A stretch of DNA of 64,000 nt from an uncultured Oscillibacter sp. (GTDB lineage Bacteria; Bacillota; Clostridia; Oscillospirales; Oscillospiraceae). Below the pieces are notes generated by a model, which ran no database searches, was not told the DNA's origin, and saw only the letters and a list, made by a program, of their open reading frames with translations. A program made the translations under genes and the position numbers. Positions 57,793 to 64,000 of the stretch are shown piece after piece; position 1 is the stretch's first letter; each line of letters starts with the position of its first letter. The stretch lies in contig CAJTKE010000005.1 of the NCBI GenBank assembly GCA_910576865.1, forward strand, positions 62,001-126,000. Reading direction: 5' to 3'.

Positions 57793-59062
57793 CACAGCGC
57801 TTGAACCCCAGCCGGCGGACCTCAGCCACCCGCTGGGCCAGCTGGCCGACGCTTCGCAGCTCCCCGGTGAGTCCCACCTCCCCGATAGCGGCCAGATCGC
57901 CGGGAACGGGCTTGTCCAGATAGCTGGAGGCCAGCGCCACCACGGCGGCCAAATCTGCGGCCGGCTCGTCCAATTGCAGTCCGCCAATGATGTTCAGGTA
58001 GGCGTCACAGGTGGACAGCTTCAGCCCGCCCCGTTTCTCCAGCACCGCCAGCAGCATGGCCGCCCGGTTGTAGTCGAAGCCGTTGCTGGTCCGCCGGGGA
58101 TTTCCCCCCGCGGACCCCACCACCAGCGCCTGAACCTCCGCCAGCACCGGCCGGGCCCCCTCCATCACGCAGGTGACGCAGGTGCCCGGGGCCTCCTCCG
58201 GACGGCCGGACAGCAGCATCTGAGAGGGGTTTTCCACCTCCGCCAGCCCGCTGTCTCCCATCTCGAAGACACCGATCTCATTGGTGGCCCCGAAGCGGTT
58301 CTTTGCCGCCCGGAGGATGCGGCAGAAGGTGTGCCTGTCCCCCTCGAAGTAGAGCACACAGTCCACCATGTGCTCCAGGACTTTGGGCCCGGCGATGGAG
58401 CCTTCTTTGTTTACATGGCCGATGACGAACACCGTGATATTGCGTCCCTTGGCCAACTGCATCAGGGCCATGGTGCAGTCCTTCACCTGGCTGACGCTGC
58501 CCGCCGGAGAGTCCAGGGCGTCGTTGTAAAGCGTCTGGATGGAGTCCGCGATCAGTACGTCCGGCTGTTCCCGCTCCACCGCCTCCAGCATTTCCCCCAA
58601 GCCTGTCTCCGACAGGACCAGAAGGTTCTCGCTTTCCACGTGGAGCCGCTGGGCCCGGAGCTTCAACTGGTGCTGGGACTCTTCGCCGGATACATACAGC
58701 ACCCTGGCGAACTCACAGAGCTTGCCGCAGATTTGAAGCATCAGGGTTGACTTCCCGATGCCCGGCGCGCCGCCCACCAGGACCAAGGACCCCTTGACGG
58801 CCCCGCCGCCCAGGACCCGGTCCAGCTCCCCCATGCCGGTGGAAAAGCGGATCTCCGCGCTGTCCCCCAGCTCCGTTACCGGAAGGGCCCTGGGGGCAGC
58901 CACGGCCCGGGAGGAGGCGATGCTCCTCCCCTTTCCCTTCACCGGGGACTCCGGGCACTCCACCACCGTGTTCCACGCGCCGCAGGCGGGACAGCGCCCC
59001 GCCCACTTCGGCGTCTCGTTTCCGCATTCCGTACAGTAAAAAAGCGTTTTCGGCTGTTTCAT
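57695..59062 (-). CDS. radA: DNA repair protein RadA
   Basis: RadA is a RecA-like branch-migration helicase in recombination. The 455-residue protein has the N-terminal zinc finger (Cys10, 13, 24, 27 in FYCTECGNETPKWAGRCPACG), Walker A GGAPGIGKSTLML, the RadA-specific KNRFG motif (AAKNRFGATNEIG) and a C-terminal Lon-protease-like domain. Its stop overlaps the small Cys-rich gene on the other strand by 98 bases. The ATG overlaps the upstream amidase gene end. Confidence 0.97.
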   Translation of the reverse strand: MKQPKTLFYCTECGNETPKWAGRCPACGAWNTVVECPESPVKGKGRSIASSRAVAAPRALPVTELGDSAEIRFSTGMGELDRVLGGGAVKGSLVLVGGAPGIGKSTLMLQICGKLCEFARVLYVSGEESQHQLKLRAQRLHVESENLLVLSETGLGEMLEAVEREQPDVLIADSIQTLYNDALDSPAGSVSQVKDCTMALMQLAKGRNITVFVIGHVNKEGSIAGPKVLEHMVDCVLYFEGDRHTFCRILRAAKNRFGATNEIGVFEMGDSGLAEVENPSQMLLSGRPEEAPGTCVTCVMEGARPVLAEVQALVVGSAGGNPRRTSNGFDYNRAAMLLAVLEKRGGLKLSTCDAYLNIIGGLQLDEPAADLAAVVALASSYLDKPVPGDLAAIGEVGLTGELRSVGQLAQRVAEVRRLGFKRCVIPAHRGLENFPDLRLLPARNIGEAIRAALRG

Positions 59063-59796
59063 TCTGATTCTCCAAGTTCACTTTCAATAGCCCCGGCGTT
59101 CAAATATCCCGCCGTGATGGCGGCGGCCAGCCGCAGCTGATAGGCCGGGTCCTGCAGCCGCCCCGTCTCCGGCGCGTTGGAGAGGAAGCCGCATTCCACG
59201 AGCACTCCCGGAGCCGTGATGTTCTTCATTAAATAAATGCTGTCAGGAATCTGCCGGGGATGTTTGTCATTTCCCGCGTTGACGGCGAGGTTCAGCGCCT
59301 CCTGGACGCTGCCCGCCAGAGCTTCCGCCCCCTCCCGCCGGTTCCAGAACACCTGGGCCCCGTGGGTCACCGGGGACGAGGGCAGACTGTTCTGGTGGAT
59401 GCTCAGCAGGACGGCGTTCTCCGTCTCCTCCACCAGCTTCACCCGGTTCCTGAGGTCCGAGGTCTTCCGCTGGCGCATGGTGTCCAGGCCCTGATCGCAG
59501 ATGGTCACATCCTCGCTCCTGGTCAGCCGGGTCCGCTGGCCCGCGAAGCGCAGCAGACTGCTGACCCGCAGGGATACCGCCAGATTGATCTGGCTCTCCG
59601 CCACGCCGCCGGGCGACACCGCTCCCCCGTCCTCGCCGCCGTGGCCGGGATCGATGACCACAGTGACGGGGACCTCCTCCCGAACGTGAAAGGCCGGGAC
59701 GACGCTCCCTCTCCAGAATACCGCCGCAAGCCCGAGAAAAAAGCAGCAGAACAGGCAGGAGAGGATCAAATCACGTTTTCGCAGCAGGATAACCAC
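59059..59796 (-). CDS. cwlD: N-acetylmuramoyl-L-alanine amidase, CwlD-like
   Basis: The 245-residue protein has one N-terminal membrane anchor (LILSCLFCCFFLGLAAVFW) and an Amidase_3 domain: zinc ligands in VIDPGHGGEDGGAV, the ESQINLAVSL segment (Glu), SIHQNS (His) and the catalytic VLVECGFLSN. CwlD removes peptides from spore cortex peptidoglycan to allow muramic-lactam formation. The start is a GTG after GAGGAGG. It precedes radA in an operon. Confidence 0.88.
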   Translation of the reverse strand: MVILLRKRDLILSCLFCCFFLGLAAVFWRGSVVPAFHVREEVPVTVVIDPGHGGEDGGAVSPGGVAESQINLAVSLRVSSLLRFAGQRTRLTRSEDVTICDQGLDTMRQRKTSDLRNRVKLVEETENAVLLSIHQNSLPSSPVTHGAQVFWNRREGAEALAGSVQEALNLAVNAGNDKHPRQIPDSIYLMKNITAPGVLVECGFLSNAPETGRLQDPAYQLRLAAAITAGYLNAGAIESELGESE

Positions 59797-59866
59797 AAGC
59801 GGCGCCTCCTCAGAACATCAAGTGCTAAGAGGATATGCCGTCCTGCTTATCCCATATTCCGGTTTC

Positions 59867-59895
59867 ATTATACCAGTCCCCGACGGAAAAATCAA
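59867..59895 (-). promoter_or_regulatory. SigmaA-type promoter for cwlD-radA
   Basis: On the minus strand, TTGATT and TATAAT are 17 bases apart, about 70 bases before the cwlD start. A housekeeping promoter here is expected for radA but notable for a sporulation amidase. Confidence 0.75.
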
Positions 59896-60009
59896 GGCGC
59901 GCCCGAACAATTGTCCCAGCGCTTCCGGTAGCCCTTCCCTTCCCTGACGCATAAGATGAATTGAGCGCGAGTCGCCTCGCGCCATCCTTACACAAGGAGG
60001 AAAGCAAGT

Positions 60010-60465
60010 ATGGAAAGACCCGATCAGACGCCGGCCGGTCCCTGCGGCGCAGGGATGGGCACGCTGCCCAAATGCGCTCCGCTGGCGTTTCCCTATATCC
60101 CCATGCAGGAACAGAATCCTCCCCGCTTCAGCCGTGCGGAGGCCCTTCAGGCGGGCACCCTGTTCCCCGGCCTGGACCTGCCCTTCAAGGCCGCTATCCA
60201 GGCCAAGACGAAGCTGGCCAACACGGCCCTGGTGGAGCTGATGGCCCTGGACTTCGCCATCAAGGAACTGAATCTGTACCTGGACACCCATGCGGGCGAC
60301 CAGGAGGTTCTCCAGCTTTACTGGTCCTATATCAAGCTGGCCAAGGAGGGCCGGGAAAAGTACGAGAAGATGTACGGCCCCCTGACGAGCACCGATCTGA
60401 CCCCGGAAGACGGCTACGCCTGGCTGAAGGACCCGTGGCCCTGGGACGTAGGAGGGAATGACTGA
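60010..60465 (+). CDS. cotJA-cotJB: CotJA-CotJB fusion, spore coat
   Basis: The 151-residue protein joins two coat proteins. Residues about 15-65 are CotJA-like (LPKCAPLAFPYIPMQEQNPP, RFSRAEALQAGTLFPGLDLP), residues about 70-151 are CotJB-like (LVELMALDFAIKELNLYLDT, LYWSYIKLAKEGREKYEKMYGPL, WLKDPWPWDVGG). In Bacillus they are separate overlapping genes before cotJC. AAGGAGGAAAGC precedes the ATG and the stop overlaps cotJC (TGATG). The proteins enter the inner spore coat. No stop codon or frameshift separates the parts. Confidence 0.85.
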   Translation: MERPDQTPAGPCGAGMGTLPKCAPLAFPYIPMQEQNPPRFSRAEALQAGTLFPGLDLPFKAAIQAKTKLANTALVELMALDFAIKELNLYLDTHAGDQEVLQLYWSYIKLAKEGREKYEKMYGPLTSTDLTPEDGYAWLKDPWPWDVGGND

Positions 60466-61190
60466 TGTTTGTATATGAGAAAAAGCTCCAGTACCCGGTG
60501 AAGGTGAAAAACACCAATCCCAAGCTGGCGGCGGTGATCATCTCCCAGTACGGCGGGCCGGACGGAGAGCTCGGCGCCTCCCTCCGGTATCTGAGCCAGC
60601 GCTACTCCATGCCCTACGCGGAGCTGAAGGGTCTGCTGACGGACATCGGAACGGAGGAGCTGGGACATTTGGAAATGGTGGGCACCCTGGTCCATCAGCT
60701 CACCCGGAATCTGAGCGAAGAGCAGATCAAGGCCGCAGGGTTTGACACCTATTTTGTGGACCACACCACCGGTGTGTATCCTCAGTTCGCCTCCGGCTAT
60801 CCCTGGTCCGCCTCCACCATGCAGGTGACCGGCGATGTCATCGGCGACCTGTCGGAGGATCTGGCGGCAGAGCAGAAAGCCCGCGTGACCTACGACAACA
60901 TCCTCCGCCTCTCCGACGACCCGGATGTCAGCGACGTCATCAAGTTCCTCCGGGCCCGGGAGATCGTGCACTTCCAGCGCTTCGGCGAAGCGAACCGTAC
61001 GAAGTTAAAAAATCATACGATTCCCCCGTGCCGCCAGAGCCAGAGGCTGGCGAGCCCGGCCTTCCACATCCGCCTGTACCGCAGATACAGCACCCGCCGC
61101 CGCTTCCACTTCCAGCGCTCCACCTGCAACAGGTCATCCGGATCGCTCATCCCGGAGATGGAGACCAGTTCACCCACCAGGGACTCGTAA
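60465..61190 (+). CDS. cotJC: CotJC, manganese-catalase-like coat protein with a replaced C-terminus
   Basis: Residues 1-176 match CotJC: MFVYEKKLQYPVKVKNTNPKL, ferritin-like metal ligands in GPDGELGASLRY, GTEELGHLEM, EDLAAEQKAR and AREIVHFQRFGEA. CotJC proteins normally end about 15-25 residues later. Here the frame continues for 65 unrelated, Arg/Ser-rich residues that are antisense to the end of the glycosyltransferase gene. The ligands are intact, so catalase-like activity could remain. The change begins at about base 60992. Confidence 0.8.
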   Translation: MFVYEKKLQYPVKVKNTNPKLAAVIISQYGGPDGELGASLRYLSQRYSMPYAELKGLLTDIGTEELGHLEMVGTLVHQLTRNLSEEQIKAAGFDTYFVDHTTGVYPQFASGYPWSASTMQVTGDVIGDLSEDLAAEQKARVTYDNILRLSDDPDVSDVIKFLRAREIVHFQRFGEANRTKLKNHTIPPCRQSQRLASPAFHIRLYRRYSTRRRFHFQRSTCNRSSGSLIPEMETSSPTRDS

Positions 61191-61909
61191 TCCGCGAATT
61201 TCTTCTCGTCCTCCCGCCGGGTCAGTATACGATGGGAATGGCTGTCCTCCCTGACATAGACCGTATACAGATCTTCCTGGATGGTCGGGCAGGGATGGCG
61301 GTACATAAACGGGAGAAGCATCTGATAATTCTGCCCCACGTCGTATTCAGGTATCCGCCGCTGGGGGTATATGGAAAAGAACGGCTCACAGCGGAGCATG
61401 TAGCAGCCGCAGCACACAAAGGACTTTGACATCAAAATGGGAAAAAACAGCTTGTCGTCCTCCGGACAGCCCATAGCCTCCTGCCGGGGGGCGGGCGTGC
61501 CGTCCTCATAGAGGTAGCGGCTCATGGAACGGACGCACTGATATTGCGGGTTCGCCCGGAGGAACTCCACCCTTCTGCGGACGGAATCCGGCTCCAGCGC
61601 GTCGTCGCTGTCCGGCCAGATCAGAAATTCCCCGGTGACCAGCGGCAGTCCCCGGCTGATCGCGGCGGAGGCGTTTCGGTGCTCCCCGCGGACCACCTGA
61701 AAGCGGAACCCCCTGGCGCGGAACGCCTCCTGAAACGCCAGGGCTGCCTCAACGCTCCTGTCCGACGACCCGTCGTCCACCAGGATGACCTCCATATGGT
61801 CCCAGGTCTGCGCGAGGACAGAGCGGAGAAGCCTGTGCAAAAACCGCTCCGCGTTATAAACCGGCGTCACCATGGACACCCGGTCCCTTACGCCCATATA
61901 GTCTGACAT
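61013..61909 (-). CDS. Glycosyltransferase family 2
   Basis: The 298-residue enzyme has a GT-A fold: SMVTPVYNAERFLHRLLRSV, VILVDDGSSDRSVEAAL and FLIWPDSDDALEPDSV, where DSDD is the metal/nucleotide site. It lacks membrane helices and probably adds a sugar to a surface polysaccharide at the cytoplasmic face. It starts one base after the ABC transporter stop. Its 3' part overlaps the altered cotJC tail on the other strand by 178 bases. Confidence 0.9.
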   Translation of the reverse strand: MSDYMGVRDRVSMVTPVYNAERFLHRLLRSVLAQTWDHMEVILVDDGSSDRSVEAALAFQEAFRARGFRFQVVRGEHRNASAAISRGLPLVTGEFLIWPDSDDALEPDSVRRRVEFLRANPQYQCVRSMSRYLYEDGTPAPRQEAMGCPEDDKLFFPILMSKSFVCCGCYMLRCEPFFSIYPQRRIPEYDVGQNYQMLLPFMYRHPCPTIQEDLYTVYVREDSHSHRILTRREDEKKFADYESLVGELVSISGMSDPDDLLQVERWKWKRRRVLYLRYRRMWKAGLASLWLWRHGGIV

Positions 61910-61910
61910 T

Positions 61911-63599
61911 TCATTTCACCCTTGCCAGCTGCCGGTCAGCGATCTGGTAGACATACTCGCACTCGTTGGCCAATCGGATGTGGTGCGTCACCAACAAGAG
62001 GGTCTTGCCCCCTCTCGTGCTCCGGATCGAATCCAGCACAGCGCTTTCCGTGTCCGCGTCCAGGGCGGCGGTGGCCTCGTCCATGATCAGAATCTCAAAC
62101 TGCTTGTAGAGTGCCCGGGCCAGAGCGATCCGCTGGCGCTGGCCTCCGGAGATGGCGGAGCCGTTCTGGCCGATCAGGGTGTCCAGACCGTCGGGCATCT
62201 TCCGGACATCTTCCCATATCTGGGCGTATTTCAGGCACTCGATCAGCCGTTCCTCATCCTCATCCACCATGAAGGCCACATTGCCCCGAACGGTCCCGTC
62301 GTTCAAATAGACGGTCTGGGGAATGTAGCTGACGATATTTCCCAGGTCCGCCCGGCAGGGCCCCAGGTCGTCCCGTCCTTCCACGATGTCGAAATCATCG
62401 TACCAGATATGCCCCGCCTGAGGGTGCAGCAGACCCAGGACCAGATCCAAAAATGTTGTCTTTCCCTCTCCGGAGGGCCCCACGATGGCGACGGAGTGCC
62501 CCGCCGGTATGTCCATGGAGACGTTTTCAAATATCTGGCGTCCGTTGGGATAGTGAAAGCTCAGATTTTCCACGCGGATGCCGCGGTTCAGCGTGACCCG
62601 CTTCTCCCGCAGAAGCGCCTTTTCCGCCTGAGCCCGCCGCATGGCGTCATACCGATCCATGGACGCCTGGAACGACTCGAAATACTTGCGGGAGTATTGC
62701 AGACTGGTCAATGCCGCGGCAATCCGCTGGAAGACCGGCAGCAGGCGGGTCAGCAGCGTAATGTAGATTACCGCCTCGGGAAGGACGCGGGGCAGGTCCA
62801 CCCCGGCCGCCAGGACAGCCGCCAGGAGCAGCAGCAGCGCCGCCTGCACGAGATCACCCAGCATCGCGCTCTGTAATCCCTGTATGAACGTAAGGTTTTT
62901 CTGCACCTGCGCACAAGTCTTGCAGGCTTCCTGATATTTTTCCTGCAGTTTTTCTCTCCTGGAATCGACCTTGATCTCTTTGTAAGAGCCAAAAGCGGTG
63001 GTAATCAGGCCATTGACCTTGATTTCCATTTGACGTCTTTTTTCTCCATAACGGACCACATATGTATGTCCAAACATATAAAACCCGGCCATGAATACCA
63101 GAGCAAACAGGCAGCTGATGGCTCCCACGGTCTGGGCCATGCGGGCCATTATGATGGAATAGACTGTGGCAGTCAGAATCAAAATCGCCAAATCTACATA
63201 GGAGATCAGCATTCCGGCGCAGACGGCGGGGTCCGACCGCAGGCCGGCAATGGCCTGGGCGAAGTTTTTCTGATTGTGCTCTTCCAGCTCCTCCTCCCCA
63301 TACAGTGCGTAAATCTTCAAGGACCAGCCGTGGGAGATGTCCATCGTCAGCGCAGCGGAACAGCGGTTCTTCAGCAGGCTGAGAGCGCCGACCATCAAAA
63401 AGGCCAGGGCAAGAAAAACGAGCCTTTCCGTCATCCGCTCAGGCATGTCCGGCTGAAAAACCTGCTGGATCAACGGGATGAATCGGGACACGACGTACAG
63501 ATCCGCCGCCGGACTGAGCAGGCTCAGCAGCGTGAACAGAGCAAAAACACGTTTCTGGCGTTTCTCCAGAAGCCCGATCAACTTGAAAAGTATCCGCAT
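61911..63599 (-). CDS. ABC transporter with fused membrane and ATPase domains (PglK-like flippase type)
   Basis: The 562-residue half-transporter has about six N-terminal helices (residues 15-310) and a C-terminal ATPase with Walker A VGPSGEGKTTFLDLVLGLL, signature ISGGQRQRIALARAL, Walker B ILIMDEATAALD and switch VTHH. Its position between a glycosyltransferase and a pyruvyltransferase suggests flipping of a lipid-linked glycan. ATG 63599 follows AAAGGAGG; an upstream in-frame start is weaker. Confidence 0.9.
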   Translation of the reverse strand: MRILFKLIGLLEKRQKRVFALFTLLSLLSPAADLYVVSRFIPLIQQVFQPDMPERMTERLVFLALAFLMVGALSLLKNRCSAALTMDISHGWSLKIYALYGEEELEEHNQKNFAQAIAGLRSDPAVCAGMLISYVDLAILILTATVYSIIMARMAQTVGAISCLFALVFMAGFYMFGHTYVVRYGEKRRQMEIKVNGLITTAFGSYKEIKVDSRREKLQEKYQEACKTCAQVQKNLTFIQGLQSAMLGDLVQAALLLLLAAVLAAGVDLPRVLPEAVIYITLLTRLLPVFQRIAAALTSLQYSRKYFESFQASMDRYDAMRRAQAEKALLREKRVTLNRGIRVENLSFHYPNGRQIFENVSMDIPAGHSVAIVGPSGEGKTTFLDLVLGLLHPQAGHIWYDDFDIVEGRDDLGPCRADLGNIVSYIPQTVYLNDGTVRGNVAFMVDEDEERLIECLKYAQIWEDVRKMPDGLDTLIGQNGSAISGGQRQRIALARALYKQFEILIMDEATAALDADTESAVLDSIRSTRGGKTLLLVTHHIRLANECEYVYQIADRQLARVK

Positions 63600-63643
63600 G
63601 GCCCGGCCTCCTTTCAAACATGGTTTCGTCCGGCGGGAAATCC

Positions 63644-64000
63644 TCACTTGTTCTCGTCAATAAAGCGCCGGGACCGTTCCCGCTCCTCGAAGAGCTGGGC
63701 CCTCACCTGTTCCCAGTCCGTGGAGGCCCAGATTTCCTCAACAGGCGGCTCGGGCTCCTCCTCCAGGTCCAGCAGGTGGGAAGTCAGTCCCAGACTTTTC
63801 AGCAGGTCCTTCTGCCGGATGTCCCTCGTACTCTGGCAGTAAGTGAGAAACGGTTTTTCAAACAGAATGGAAAGCGCCGTTCCATGAAACGAATTGGTGA
63901 TGACACAGAAGGCGTTCCGGATGTAGCCCACAAATTCCGCCGGACCAGCTCCGGCCTTCGGCTCATACGCCTGGATGGAATGGGCGTCCGCGGGATTGGA
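63644..64000 (-). CDS. Polysaccharide pyruvyl transferase family protein, N-terminal part outside the window
   Basis: The frame is open to the right edge, so this is the C-terminal 118 residues. The segment VGYIRNAFCVITNSFHGTALSILFEKPF is the family hallmark, with the TNSFHG motif at the donor site. Such enzymes add pyruvate ketals to surface glycans. It precedes the ABC transporter gene on the same strand in the same probable operon. An internal GTG was not used as start. Confidence 0.85.
   Translation of the reverse strand, partial: SNPADAHSIQAYEPKAGAGPAEFVGYIRNAFCVITNSFHGTALSILFEKPFLTYCQSTRDIRQKDLLKSLGLTSHLLDLEEEPEPPVEEIWASTDWEQVRAQLFEERERSRRFIDENK

Noticed and set aside
59950..59957. CATAAGAT as a SigmaE -10 for the cotJ operon
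   Set aside because: It differs from CATAGAGT in the second half and no ATA-containing -35 lies 14 bases upstream. cotJ must have a promoter in 59896-60000, but I could not place it.
1..64000. CRISPR arrays, tRNA or rRNA genes
   Set aside because: No regularly spaced direct repeats, cloverleaf-like sequences with CCA context or rRNA cores were noticed on reading. A dedicated scan was not possible.

Overview
The window reads as chromosomal DNA of a GC-rich, endospore-forming, anaerobic Firmicute of the class Clostridia, most like the Oscillospiraceae (Flavonifractor, Lawsonibacter, Oscillibacter and relatives). The grounds are the complete spoIIIA operon, spoIVA, a 22-codon spoVM, cotJ genes and a cwlD-like amidase; a butyryl-CoA:acetate CoA-transferase; the IspH-ribosomal protein S1 fusion known from clostridia; a tyrosine T-box leader; a PPi-type phosphofructokinase; and gene order that partly matches the Bacillus/Clostridium core. 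Genes are packed tightly, with many ATGA/TGATG overlaps. The species was not determined.

Layout. 1-7640: tail of an SLH surface protein, two sigma-70-like/anti-sigma pairs, a radical SAM protein, a lipoprotein, T-box-controlled tyrS, and an XRE regulator with a small membrane protein. 7749-12523: spoIIIAA-AH behind a SigmaE-like promoter. 12527-21918: asp23-nusB, a small divergent XRE module set between nusB and xseA, then xseA-xseB-ispA, an RpiR regulator, a flavoprotein, cmk, plsC and ispH-rpsA. 21953-26835: butyrate CoA-transferase, CarD-like regulator, ispD-ispF, and a DUF3343/cysteine desulfurase-like pair. 26876-33106: cdaA-ybbR, an RseC-like protein, a DUF5685/J-domain pair, yicC-remA-gmk-rpoZ. 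33115-43739: priA-def-fmt-metallopeptidase-rsmB-rlmN-prpC-prkC-rsgA, a conserved growth and translation block. 43831-49893: spoVM, a SPOCS/LysM spore protein, an amino acid ABC transporter, spoIVA. 49952-59796: ogt, coaX, divergent fba and pfp, a third sigma/anti-sigma pair, an amidase-domain protein, a Xer-type recombinase with a perfect 28-bp palindrome upstream, radA and cwlD. 60010-64000: a fused cotJA-cotJB gene, a cotJC with an abnormal C-terminus, and facing it the start of a surface polysaccharide cluster.

How the genes fit together. Three loci (spoIIIA, SPOCS/LysM, spoIVA) share an identical -10 motif, CATAGAGT, 14 bp after an ATA-containing -35. This gives a coherent set of probable mother-cell SigmaE promoters. 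SpoVM and SpoIVA form the base of the spore coat. The core-growth region couples nucleotide supply, translation start (def, fmt), ribosome maturation (rsmB, rlmN, rsgA) and PASTA kinase/phosphatase signalling.

The least ordinary items are the unannotatably short spoVM, an internal promoter and Shine-Dalgarno that could release free S1 from the ispH-rpsA fusion, the 28-bp dif-like palindrome beside the Xer gene, the XRE module that now appears to drive xseA-xseB-ispA, back-to-back fba/pfp promoters, and the broken cotJC end at the polysaccharide-cluster boundary. No CRISPR array, tRNA, rRNA, insertion sequence or prophage was recognised.
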